Program-made: the position numbers and the translations under genes
The notes under the pieces: model-generated
Told to the model about the DNA's origin: nothing
Seen by the model: only the letters and a program-made list of their open reading frames with translations
The model's database searches: none
Shown here: piece after piece, positions 31,930 through 42,572 of the stretch
Layout of the letters: every line of letters begins with the position of its first letter
Position numbering within the stretch: the stretch's first letter is position 1
NCBI GenBank assembly: GCA_018398585.1
Contig: JAGTTD010000011.1
Coordinates: 21,618,926 to 21,682,925, forward strand
DNA from: Simmondsia chinensis
Taxonomy: Eukaryota; Streptophyta; Magnoliopsida; Caryophyllales; Simmondsiaceae
Length of the DNA: 64,000 bases
Direction: 5' to 3'

Positions 31930-32942
31930 CGTGAGTCCTTGCGAGCCGACTCAGCATAAAGCTTGTATAGCTCGCGAAGCCCGAGCCATACAAAGCTCAA
32001 GCTCGTGAGCTCACGAGTCTAAACGAGCCTAAATATAAAAAAATAATATATGTTATACAATAGTCATTTAACTACTCATTCACATTAGTGGTAATTAAAG
32101 TTTTAAATATTATAATTACTAATTATAAATAAATGTTACAAATTATTTACGGAAAAAGGGATAATTAAATGTGTATGCAAGTATGTAAATTTCAATACTG
32201 TTGTTAAGACTCTCATGCTGCACATGCTTGCCTTGACATTTTCCAGAGTAAAATATATATTTTAAATATTTGTTTATCCTCTAAAATAAAAAAATAAAAA
32301 AACGTATAAGTTGTTAAAATTTAGTTTCATGTACTCCCTTATGAACAAAAATGAATCATTTTATCTTTTATCAAAAACACATTTAATATATATGTATATA
32401 TATTAATCTTTTGTGCTATGTAATTAAAATTAAAAAATTGGTACGTTTTCTATTAATTTTTCATCTTTCATTGAATTATTTCTAATTTTTTTTTTTTGGT
32501 CCAAGACTTGTTTTTCTATTCTTAGGTGCAAATTAAATCAAATACTTTTTAATGTTTGATTTATTTGTTTTGCAGTAATTTTATATATTAGTTTATATTA
32601 TCTGCACTCTAAGTCTAATATATATTCTCTTAAAATATATGTTAATTTATTTGTCTTGCTTTTATTTTGTACATTTTTATATTATTTGTTATAGAAATTA
32701 AAGATTTGCAATTTGAAATTTAGGCTTAGTTGAGTAATTAAATAAAAATAAGGTAAGGTGGGTGACTCCAAGTGAGATAAGCTTGAGCTTGAACTTGTGG
32801 TGAGTCGGGCTCGAACCCGAGCCGAGCCCGAGCTCGAAATTTTTGGGCTCAGCAAGCTTTAAGCCAAGCTAAATGTTGACAAGCCGAACCTCGAGCCTAA
32901 TGAGCTCGGGCTCGGCCCGGCTCGGCTCGTTTACACCACGAG
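31930..32942. mobile_element. Non-autonomous hAT element (family H2), copy 1
   Basis: Roughly collinear with the copy at 40088-41144: both open with GCTCGTGAG/GAGCC-rich sequence, share TTCACATTAGTGGTAATTAA and TGCACTCT interior words and close with GGCTCG(T/A)TTTACACCA. The left end is worn and no target duplication could be recognised. Confidence 0.7.
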
Positions 32943-33058
32943 TATGCAAGATAGCTCAGTGCAAAAAAAAAAAAACAATTGCAAGATACCCGCCTAATGA
33001 CAGAGAGTCGTAACATAACAGATTGACCTTCTATGGTATGCCCATCATAGCTTGGGAA

Positions 33059-33370
33059 AGACAAATAATTTAATCTCGTGTTAAATATATGATTAATTAG
33101 TATTTTAATAGATAGTTTTATATTAATTATAATATGAATAATTTTTTCTTTTATTATATAATTAGGATAGTATTAATATTAATTAGTTATCCCCTTCCTA
33201 ATTCTATGAATAAAGGGCATTAAACTTGTATGAGATCATAATTGAAATGTTAATTAAATCTCTCTCTCTCTTATTATTCTTTCTATCTCTTCCTCAATTT
33301 CCCTTCTCTTCTCCCCTAAACATCGTATTGTTATTGTTGGATTGGAATTGGTACTATTGGACTAGAATTT
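33059..33370 (+). repeat. Family A 5' LTR
   Basis: Matches 34461-34785, including TTGTATGAGATCATAATTGA and the CT-rich tract. A TGGTATCA primer-binding remnant starts at 33371. The left edge appears trimmed. Confidence 0.75.
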
Positions 33371-33468
33371 TGGTATCAATGATATCAAAGCTAAGCGATC
33401 CTCTTGACCCGTGGACAAGTCGTGCCATGACTTTGAGATCGGAGCAAAAAAATTGAATAATCAAAGAT

Positions 33469-34413
33469 ATGAAACGCAAGGGAGCTGAAATGGCTGTCAA
33501 CTTGAGTTTGGAGCAAAAAAATCGAATGCTTGAAGATCTGAGACGCAAAGGAGCTGAAATGATTGAGCAATTTCGTAGAATGGATTTGGAGGATCCGAAA
33601 ATGGATCCATGGATGAAAAGATTGGCCAATAGAAGTGAATCCACACCTCCAAACACCAAAAATTTAGAAAATACAGTACCTATTAGCTTGGATGTTAACC
33701 GATCGAAATGTGCCATGGTGGGGGATGAAGCGACGCCACAGACCAAGAATCGCATGGAATAGGAGATGGATGTCAAGTCCACGGCGGTGATGGAGGAGAA
33801 AAGCTCACCGGAGCCACTGCCTCGGACCGAGATCGAGGTAAAGATGAACTATCTGTCACCAGTGGCGCTAGGGGAGGAGAATGGCGACCATCCAACCACC
33901 ATCGAAGCTTCGGAGCCAAATCTGACCGGAAATGGAACAGCGGCTGAGGTTTCGAGACCTCTGACACCAAACGTCGACTCTATCAGCGCTGACAAGGCCA
34001 CCGACGAAGAGATCAACGACGCCTTTAAGGATCTCAAAGCAGAGGTTGACCTCGAAGAACCACCACCTCCATCTACAATCGAAAGGATCAAGGTCGGCCG
34101 TCGACACCACCGCCTGCGACGCCGTTGCTTGCACCATCGCCGTTGCCACCACTGTCGCCTGGGGGTCACTAGATCACCGCCTCCGGTAGTGGATAGGGTT
34201 AGGGTTTCAAAGAGGGTGGGGGAACAACAAGGAAGAGCTGGGAAAGGGATGAAATGTTTTGAACAAAATTACAATTTTGCCCCCAAAGTTTCTTACCATT
34301 ACTTGATTATCATTTATTTAAAAATTAAAATTAAACTTTTTGTTAATTTTAAACAAATTAAGGGGGTAAAATTTACACTTATAGTGGTTGACTCTAGAGG
34401 GTTATTAATTTAG
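33469..34413 (+). pseudogene. Family A gag-like ORF with one internal stop
   Basis: Frame from ATG 33469 (MKRKGAEMAVNLSLEQKNRM) to a TAG at 33760-33762, then continuing to about 34250 in the same frame (MDVKSTAVMEEKSSPEPLPR). The N-terminal part contains a duplicated (R)RKGAEM..EQ(K/F) unit and is likely helical; the middle is acidic and proline-rich. The tail after about 34090 turns Arg/His-rich and is probably not coding. No known domain. A structural or packaging role is only inferred from position. Confidence 0.5.
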
Positions 34414-34460
34414 ATATCAATACCTTGATCCTTGAGAACAAAGATATTTATAAGAGAAAG

Positions 34461-34785
34461 ATATTGATATAAAACAAATAAGTTAATCACGTGGTAGACA
34501 TGTGATTAACTAGTATATTGTAGATAGCCTTATATTAATAATAATATAGTAATTTTTTTTTTATTATGCAATTAGGATAGTATTAGTATTAGTTAGTTAT
34601 CCCATTCCCTAATTCTATAAATAGAGGACATTAGACTTGTATGAGATCATAATTGAAATATTAATCAAATCTCTCTCTTTCTCCCTTACTATTCTTTCTA
34701 TCTCTTCCCCAACTTCCCTTCTCTTCGCTCTTGAACCTCTTATTGTTATTGTTGGATTGGAATTGGTACTATTGGACTAGAATTT
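34461..34785 (+). repeat. Family A 3' LTR
   Basis: Begins near ATATTGATATAAAAC, comparable to the TGTATTGATACAATC start at 47103 (reverse), and ends GGACTAGAATTT like the 5' copy. Confidence 0.75.
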
Positions 34786-35080
34786 CGGTATAAATCCAAA
34801 AGTGTGGGTGGGCGTCGTCTAAAGTTTACGGAAGCGGTATAACAACACCTTTTTGTGTAAACTTGGATGAAGGTTTTTCGTAACTCGAACAACATTTGGG
34901 TACAACTTGTGAGAGCGAATTATTTCCATTGAATTAACCTTTTCTATTATGTGCCAAAAATTAAAGACTCCTAGGTTTCGAAGAATAGCTTGTTGGGACC
35001 TAATGTAGTTTTAAAAGTGTTTTAAAATTGTGTATTCGCAAGTGTACTAGTTCATCGTGGTCTAAGTCGGGTATACGGGT
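34786..35080. other. Short intergenic gap
   Basis: Nothing recognised between the family A element and the next gypsy LTR. Confidence 0.4.
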
Positions 35081-35544
35081 GTCGTATTGTTACAATCGGG
35101 ATTTGCCACACCCATATCCTCTTCGCGCCAACTCGGGTCTCCACCTGGCACTTTCACCTGCCAGCTCGGCTTCCTTACCACCTCATCATAATTAACTTTT
35201 TCTAGTATAAATAAATGGGATCCCCTTAGGGTTTCCCATGCCAATGAGATGTATGATATTTTCTCTTTCTCCCTCTAAAATGTCTCTTTTTTCTCTCCCC
35301 CTTTCTCTTCTTCTTCAACCTCTCCCCCTTTCTATACTTGTGCCTCTCTTATGCTATACAAATATATACAATCCGGGATAGCAATCTACCTATCCCGGTG
35401 CTCTTCGTATCAATCTTGTGTTAGACTGTGATTTACTTGATTGGATTCGTAGTTGGTACTGAGTGTGTGTGTTCTGTTGGATTGTGTGATTGGATTTGAT
35501 GGGGATTTGATTGAATAGATAGGATCCCATCTCGGATCCTATCA
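35081..35544 (+). repeat. 5' LTR of the chromovirus-like element
   Basis: From about TGTCGTATTGTTACAATC to GGATCCTATCA, carrying a TATAAATAA box near 35205 and CT-rich leader (35270-35350). The left edge is approximate because there is no second LTR. Confidence 0.55.
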
Positions 35545-35546
35545 AT

Positions 35547-35560
35547 TGGTATCAAAGCAG
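35547..35560 (+). promoter_or_regulatory. Primer-binding site
   Basis: TGGTATCAAAGCAG two bases after the LTR; tRNA-Met type with G-to-A change. Confidence 0.8.
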
Positions 35561-35576
35561 CCGCTCCTCAAATCAG

Positions 35577-36600
35577 ATGAATCAGTGACAATGGCAGACG
35601 GGACACGGTAGCAGACGTCAATGAGGGAGTTGGATGAAAAAGCTTGATCAGCACTGTGATGACCTGGTAGGCGTCATCACTGAGATGAGGCAGATGATGA
35701 ACGGGTTGTAACTCCAGATGCGAACAATCGTCGAGATGCATCGCACTAGGCCAGCTCCACCTGCTCTGCCATCTCAGCGTAGTGGTGATCAAGGGTCAAA
35801 GCACAGATCCCTATGCCCGATTCCCGATTGTCATCATTGGAGAGGTAACGATGAGCTTCCTGCTAGCCTTACAAAGATAGACTTCCCTAGGTTGAATGGG
35901 AGTGAAGTGGTAAACTAGATATATCAGTGTGAGCGTTATTTCTTCCTCGAGCAAACGCCAGAGGAACTTAAATCCATGCTCGCCAGTGTAGCTCTGGATG
36001 GCGCCGCCCTTGGGTAGCGTAACGCCTACCAACAATCATGGTCCGTTGGCATCGCCATCCCTTAGGATGTGTGCTTGGTTGAGATCAAGAAGAGGTTCTC
36101 CAATGTCGCCCAGAACCCCTTACTGAGCTTACTACGCTCAAATAAAATGGCACCCTCGATGAGTACTTAACCACGTTTGAGCACCTGGTTAGCTGTAGTG
36201 GGCTTAACAAAGAACACAAAGTTGGCGTCTTCATGAGGGGGATTATGTGAGGACTTAGCGGGTTGACTAAATTTGTTTATTCCAAACACACTACAGGAGG
36301 TCATTACTCTAGTACAGCTACAGGAGAAGAACTGTTAGTGCTTTGAGCAAGTGACAGCAAAAAATCCTGCTACTGAGTAATACGCTAAGGTGGCCGTCAA
36401 TCTACCAACTCAGATGCCGCCAAATAGACCCTTGGCATTGCCAGCACCATCAACTCGAAATCCGCCAATTGCTCGTCCCACGCAAGGGTTGTCACCCGCT
36501 GACCTCGATGATATTTCAGCCTGCAATCTTTGTTTTTATTGCAGGGAATCCTTTATGCCAGGTCATGTGTGCCTAATGCGACATTGAGTGCATATGTTCT
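35577..36600 (+). pseudogene. gypsy gag, broken
   Basis: Frame begins near ATG 35577, with early stops. Recognisable pieces: KIDFPRLNGSEVVN, then YFFLEQTPEELKSMLASVAL near 35940-35995, a proline-rich linker (36390-36500) and a zinc knuckle CFYCRESFMPGHVC near 36530-36572. Gag would form the particle and bind RNA. Confidence 0.8.
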
Positions 36601-36689
36601 GGATCGAGGTGTCAGATGACGAGCCGAGTCTTGAACCGTTGGAGCCCCACCCAAAACCCGCCCCAGATCCCTATATATCCATACATGCC

Positions 36690-37241
36690 CTTCATGGAAT
36701 GGCCCAGTATTAAACTATGTACGTACAAGGTTCCTATGGCAAGAGGCGCTTGAGTATTCTCGTCAATAGCGGGAGTACCCACAATTTTCTTGACGTTCAT
36801 TTGGGTCATAGCTTGGGTTACTTAGTTGATAATGCTCACCAGCCACCTGTCGCTATAGCTAATGGTAAACAGATTTCATGTGTGGGATTGTGCCACGGAT
36901 TTCGTTGGTCCCTTAAGAATGCCTGGTTCTTTTTGGACATTCTGTTGATCCCTCTATCAGATTATGACTTGGTCTTAGGGATCCAATGGCTTCGTACTCT
37001 AGGAGAAATTCGTTGGAACTTCGATGTTTTGGTTATGAAATTTTGCTTGGTGGGTCAGGAATACACTCTTTGCGAGATTCGTAACACAAGTCTTAAGGCG
37101 ATCTCGGACAACACCATCTCTTCGCTTCTCTCTCAGCCGGCTTTGTTCTTCTCTTTAACAGTTGATCATCCCGATCAGCCTTCTCTCCTCAATTTACATA
37201 TCGCCAAGCCTGATTCAGTTGAGGATCCTCTCACCCTTTAG
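36690..37241 (+). pseudogene. gypsy aspartic protease, catalytic Asp changed
   Basis: The active-site loop reads VNSGSTHNFLDVHLG near 36763, so the usual catalytic Asp of DSGSTH is Asn here. The remainder is open from 36717 to a TAG at 37239 and keeps the LSDYDLVLGIQWLRTLG segment near 36955. The single GAC/GAT-to-AAT change would abolish cleavage. Confidence 0.82.
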
Positions 37242-37249
37242 GTACTTCT

Positions 37250-38630
37250 AGAAGAGTTTACTGACGTGTTTCAACCGAGCAGAGAATCTTCGCTAGCTAG
37301 ACTCGGTTTTGACCATCGTATCCCGCTCAAAGAGGGCAACAGCCCCGTTAACCTTCATCCGTATGGGTACCTAGTATTCCAGAAGGATATCACTCAAGCC
37401 TTAATTCAAGAGATGTTGACGGCAGGTGTAAATCGCAACAGTATCTCGCCTTTTGCCTCGCTAGTTGTCTTAGTTAAGAGGAAGGACGGGTCTTGGCAGT
37501 TATGTGTTGATTACTATGCCCTGAATAAAATGATGATCAAAGACAAGTTTCCGATTCCGATTGTGGAAGAATTACTAGATGAACTTGGAGGAGCTTCATA
37601 CTTCTCTAAGTTGGACTTCAAGTCCGGCTATTAGCAGATTCGTATGGTGTTAGAAGACGTTTACAAAATGGCATTCCAGACTCACTTAGGCCATTATGAG
37701 TTTACCATCATGCCTTTCGGTCTATCAAATGCGCCATCGATGTTTCAAAGCCTTATGAATGAAATATTCTACCCCTTCCTTGTCACTATGTGCTAGTATT
37801 CTTTAACGACATACTTATCTACAGTGCTACCTAGCCTTAGCACTTGAAGCATATTCGTTTAGTTCTGGGTGTCCTCCGCCAACATCACCTCATAGCAAAT
37901 AAGGTGAAATGCACTTTCGACTCACAACGAATCATATATCTCGGTCACTTTGTGTCAGTCGATGGGGTCGCGGCAGATCCGAAAAAGTTGGCGGCAGTGG
38001 CTAGATGGCCCTGCCCATCGACAATAAAGCAACTCCATGGCTTCTTGGGACTTTCGGTATACTACAGGCATTTTATTGCACGCTATGGGGTCATTGCTCA
38101 CCCCTTGACCGGGTTGCTCAAAAAAGATAACTTCGGGTGGAATCCAGAAGCTGAAGCCGCCTTTGAACGCCTGAAACGCACATCAGCTCCAGTTTTGGCA
38201 CGTCTCGACTTTGGGAAGACATTTGTGATTGAAATAGACGCTCCGATTTTCTGTTTGGAATTGGCGCCATTCTTATGCAAGAAGAACGTCCCATTTCTCT
38301 TATCAGCAGGACTTATCCCAATGGCATAAATCATTATCGGTATATTAACATGAGCTTCTCGCCGTGGTCTTCGCAGTGGAAAAGTGGCAACAGTACCTCA
38401 CAGGCCTCCACTTCATCATTCGCACTAATCAGCAAAGCCCCAAGTTCCACTTAGATCAACGTCTCTCGACTGCTCTCCAATTCTTGTGGCTTACAAGTCT
38501 AACAAGCTTCAATTACGATATCGTTTACAAGAAGGGAAATGAAAATCGAGCTGCCGATGCTTTGTCCTGCCTATCTAGTTCAGAGGTTTTGTGCATGGCG
38601 CTATCTGTTATTTCGTTACTTTTATGATGC
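37250..38630 (+). pseudogene. gypsy RT and RNase H, broken
   Basis: RT: FDHRIPLKEGNSPVNLHPYG, SISPFASLVVLVKRKDGSW near 37440, YFSKLDFKSGY then a [16 protein letters not shown] near 37710, and a catalytic region around 37798-37815 that reads FFNDILIY, so the first Asp of the pair is Asn and the frame shifts just before it. The thumb continues with IYLGHFVSVDGVAADPKKL (about 37930). RNase H follows at about 38200-38600 (FAVEKWQQYLTG, NENRAADALSCL). Confidence 0.85.
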
Positions 38631-38679
38631 TCTATAGGCCTCTTGGAGCCAAGATTAGGCTCTCAGCCAAATTAGCGCT

Positions 38680-39930
38680 GACAAATTGGCGGAACCTCTA
38701 TCACACCCTCGCTTCACTTGGCGTCAAGATCAACTCCGCCATCATGGGCACTCGTTGGTGCTAACCCCACTTTACGCCAAACCATTCTACTGTGGATGCA
38801 TGACTCTCCCTAAGAAGGACACTCCAACAGTGAAGCAACATACAGGTGAGCTCAGATGCTCTTTAATTGGCCCGGCCTGAAAAGAGATGTTCAAGAGTAT
38901 GTTCATAGTTGTGTCGTTTGCCGACAAAACAAGTACGAGACTGTCGGCGCTCCGGGATTATGCAGCCCTTACCGATTCCAAGCACCGTGAGGAGCAGCAT
39001 ATCTCTGGACTTCATAGATGGACTCCCGCCCTCTGCCAGGTACACGGTAATCTTGGTTGTTGTTGATCGCATAAGCAAATACACCCATTTCCATGCCCTC
39101 TGGCATCCGTATTCGGCTGTTGATGTTACTAAGCTCTTCTTGGATCAAATTTACAGGCAGCATGGCTTACCAGACTCCATAATTAGTGATCGCGGTCAGA
39201 TCTTCATAAGCACGTTTTGGTAGGAGCTCTTCTCTTACCTCGGCACTCAGCTGAATCTTTCCTCTTATCATCCACAATCCAATGGTCAGACGGAGGTGCT
39301 CAACAGATGCCTTCAAACGTACTTACACTGTATGGCTGGTAAGTGCCAACGCGATTGGCGGCGCTGGCTTCCATTAGCCGAATGGTGGTATAACACCACT
39401 TTTCATTCCTCCTCTCAAGCAAGTCCTTATGAGATCTGGAATGGCCAAACTCCGCCAGTCCATCTTTCGTATCTTCCCGGTGAATCTATCGTCGACATGG
39501 TAGATCATACCCTCACTGCTCGAGAAGAGTCTATCAATCATTCAAACACCACCTTCATTGTGCCCAGAACTGCATGAAACAATAAGCAGATCGCCATTGT
39601 TCCGATTGCGAATTCCCAATTGGCAAGTACGTGTGGTTAAAACTTCAATCTTACTAGCAACATAGAGTCATTAGCCGCAGATACCACAAGCTTTCTCCGC
39701 GGTTCTATGGGCCTTTCCGTATCATCAATCTTGTTAGGCTAATCGCCTATAAGCTCGATCCCCTTGTCCATGCCGCCATCCATCATACTGTTCACGTCTC
39801 CCTTCTTAAACGTTGCACTAGTGTACCCGCCAGCTCTGCTCTGCTTCCAACTGAGTGGCCGCCATCTCCCCTTCCTCCTCACTCTGAGCGCATTTTGGAT
39901 CTCCAGGTTGTTCTATCAGACACCTTGATG
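38680..39930 (+). pseudogene. gypsy integrase with chromodomain-like tail, broken
   Basis: The zinc region is spread over two frames (38680-38940). The core has SLDFIDGLPPSARYTVILVV near 39003, IISDRGQIF near 39180 and HPQSNGQTEVLNRC near 39270, so D, D and E are all encoded; TAG at 39222 breaks it. The C-terminal part (GPFRIINLVRLIAYKLDP, HVSLLKRC) precedes SERILDLQVVLSDT, which resembles the start of a chromodomain. Confidence 0.83.
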
Positions 39931-39965
39931 CTACTCATGTTTTCCAGTAATGTGCAATGGCACTC

Positions 39966-39999
39966 TTTCTTTCTCTCTCTCTCTCTCGCTCTCTCTTTA
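39966..39999 (+). repeat. CT microsatellite
   Basis: CTTTCTCTCTCTCTCTC with a CGC interruption, at the truncated end of the gypsy element. Confidence 0.9.
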
Positions 40000-40079
40000 T
40001 CTCTTAAAGTAGAATGCATATTCCTTAGTTCAAAAATCCGCAAGTCTCAAAAAAGCGAATGATCACTTGTACCTCTTAT
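40000..40079. other. Short linker before the hAT element
   Basis: May belong to the LINE whose RNase H resumes at 41153. Confidence 0.3.
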
Positions 40080-40087
40080 GTTGGAGC

Positions 40088-41144
40088 TAGGGCTATAAAT
40101 AAGCCAAGCAGGCTGGTGAACCCTCGCGAGCTAGCTCGGCATAAAGCTCGTATAGCTCGGCTCGTTAAGCTAAATGAGCCGAGCCCGAGCCATATAAAGC
40201 TCGAGCTTGTGAGCTCGTGAGCCTAAACGAGCCTAAATATAAAAAGTAGCATATGTTATACAATATTTATTTAACTGCTCATTCACATTAGTGGTAATTA
40301 AAGTTTTAAATATTGTAATTACTAGTTTTAAATAAATGTTAAAAATTATTTACGGAAAAAGAGATAATTAAATGTGTATGCAATTATGTAAATTCTAATG
40401 ATAATGTCAAGACTCCCATGTTGCACATGCTTACCTTTATATTTTTCAAGAGTAAAATATGTATTTTAAATATTTGTTTATCCTCTAAAATAAAAAAAAA
40501 GTGTATAAGTTGTTAAAATTTAGTTTCACGCACTCCCTTATGAACAAAAATGAACCCTTTTATCCTTTATCTAAAACACATTTGAGATATATATTCTTTT
40601 GTGCTATGTAATTGAAATTAAAAAGTTGGTACCTTTTTTATTAATTTTTCATCTTTTATTGAATTATTTCTTACTTATTTTTCTTTATTTTTTTTTGGTC
40701 CTAGACTTGTTTCTTAGGTGCAAATCAAATCAAATAATTTTTGATGCTTGATTTATTCGTCTTCCAGTAGTTCTATATATTAGTTCATATTATCTGCACT
40801 CTAGCATATGTTCTTTTAAGATGTATGTTAATTTATTTGTCTTGCTTCTATTTTGTACATTTTTATATAATTTGGTATAGAAATTATAGGTTTGCAATTT
40901 AAAATTTAGGTTTAGTTAAGTAATTAAACAAAAATAAGGTAAGGTGGGGTGACTCCAAGTGAGATAAGCTTGAGTTCGAACTTGTGGTGGGCCGGGCTAG
41001 GGCTCGGCTCGAGCCTATGCCAGGCCGAGCCCGAGCTCGAAATTTTTGGGCTCGCCAAGCTTTGAGCCAAGCTAAATGTTGACAAGCCAAGCCTCGAGCC
41101 TGATGAGCTCGGGCTCAACTCGGCTCGGCTCATTTACACCATGA
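40088..41144. mobile_element. Non-autonomous hAT element (family H2), copy 2
   Basis: Perfect 8-bp target duplication GTTGGAGC at 40080-40087 and 41145-41152. Termini TAGGGCTATAAATAAGCC and, in reverse, TCATGGTGTAAATGAGCC. Both ends are dense in GAGCC/GAGCTCG words (likely transposase binding sites). About 1.06 kb, no coding region. Confidence 0.9.
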
Positions 41145-41152
41145 GTTGGAGC

Positions 41153-42185
41153 GCTTGGAGCTATGGCGTCAGGTTTGTCAATGGTGGGGCATTCAACCGG
41201 TATTATCAAACAACATTAAAGACCTACATAATAGCTAGCATGCTGTGGAGGTGGTAATTATTAAAGGAAGGTATGGTTTATTATTTTCTTTGTAATAATA
41301 TGGACAATATGGGTGGAATGGAACAACATTTTTTCCATTGGTAAGAAGGTCAGGGTCTTCAATTTATTAAGCCTTATTAGAGCTGGAATCGACTATTGGG
41401 TGAAGGCTTGCCCGGTTGATTGTCCATTCTTGGTGGTTCAAATCTCCAAAAATATGGAGTATGTTTGCAATTGGTCTGAATCAAAGGCTAAGCATGCACC
41501 AAGGCAGTGGTCGCTATCAGAAAGGGGACTTATTATGTGAAATGTTGGTGGATCATCTTTGGATAAATTGGGTCCTTGAGTGGTCAGAGGCGCTCTAGAA
41601 ACTTAATGGGCAATATCATATGTGTATTCTTGGCTCCCTTAGAATTTGTGGAATCCAATGTGGCAAAACTTATGGCTACCAAATTTGTGCTAGGCGCCAG
41701 CATATTAGTGGATTGATTGAAAGCATAAAACATTGCCATGGAATTGAATTCACAAGACACAATTTCTTCAGCTACTTCAAATGACAAGCACCTTAGGAAA
41801 ATGACCTTTTCTTATTAATTGTATTATGACCTAAAAGAGTACTCTACGTCTGTTATGCTTTGTTCACAAGAGTAGGGAAGCAAATGCCATCGCATATAGC
41901 TCGCAAAAAGGTAGCACAAGAGCTCCCCTTTGATGGTGTGGTTATTACACCAATCTATACTCAATGCGGGGGAAGTTTGTGGCAAATTTGTTTGACTGTT
42001 GCAACGGGTAGACGTGAAATGGTGGGCTTGTAGTTCCTAAACCTTTCTTTAGCACTGTCCGAGGAGTTTTGTTAGGGGTGAAGCCTTTGCGTCTATATTT
42101 ATCTCCTTTTAATCAGTTGGTTCATGCTATGTCATTGTATTATTCCGGTTAGGTTTGGGTGGTGCATACATTCTCAGTTATTAAA
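41153..42185 (+). pseudogene. L1-type LINE C-terminus with RNase H (broken)
   Basis: Pieces over several frames follow the plant L1 C-terminal layout: WWGIQPVLSNNIKDL near 41195, a linker LIRAGIDYWVKACP near 41375, then an RNase H region with GNIICVFLAPLEFVESNVAK near 41610-41670 and LMATKFVLGAS, and finally SKCHRI/AKR..SSPLMVW, the position of the H.aNa.AD.LAk..s motif, near 41880-41940. Highly decayed and not the same copy as the LINE at 12741. Confidence 0.65.
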
Positions 42186-42572
42186 AAAGGCAATTGACAT
42201 ACAAAAAAGTAAGATTAAGTTACTAACCCAAAAATATTATACTAAAAAAATAGATAGCTTTACTACTATATCAAATTCAAAAATTATTATTTGAACACCA
42301 AGTAACAAAATTCCAAAACTCTACACCTAATTATAAATTACAATATTAGAACCCCAAAAAAAAAAGAAAAAAAAAACAAATTTCCTAACAATTATATCGA
42401 TTATCGAAAGCGACATATATCACACGGATCAAGTGGAAGCCTGAGCTTCTATAAAATGCCCTTTTGCCTATTCCTGCACTAGAGAAAGCGTTTTCTCATT
42501 ACTTTCACTCTCCCTCCACGTCTGGGTTAGTAGAGTGGCGACCCTCCTCCCCGACTCTCACCAGCTTCATCC
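42186..42572 (+). other. Upstream region of the thaumatin-like gene
   Basis: AT-rich to about 42400, then a TATA box and a pyrimidine-rich leader. One TTGAC core near 42193 could be a W-box, but a five-base match is weak. Confidence 0.5.
42450..42457 (+). promoter_or_regulatory. Probable TATA box of the thaumatin-like gene
   Basis: TATAAAAT about 120 bp before the ATG, followed by a CT-rich segment (TTTCACTCTCCCTCCACG) suitable for a plant leader. Confidence 0.65.

Larger units (their letters stand above)
33059..34785 (+). mobile_element. Family A non-autonomous LTR element, both LTRs
   Basis: Two LTRs of about 310-325 bp enclose a 1.1 kb interior. Interior wording TTTTGAACAAAATTACAATT near 34257 recurs in the minus-strand family A element (47568-47590, reverse), as does the ATCAATACCTTGATCCTTGA block near 34417. 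No protease, RT or integrase is present. Confidence 0.8.
35081..39960 (+). mobile_element. Ty3/gypsy chromovirus-like element, 3' LTR missing
   Basis: Order: LTR, tRNA-Met primer site, gag with zinc knuckle, protease, RT, RNase H, integrase with a chromodomain-like tail. The end runs into a CT microsatellite at 39966 and no 3' LTR follows. Dozens of TAG/TGA codons where CAG/CGA would be expected point to decay through C-to-T change. Confidence 0.88.

Noticed and set aside
33868..34169. Minus frames opposite the family A interior
   Set aside because: They mirror the acidic plus-strand frame and have no motif.
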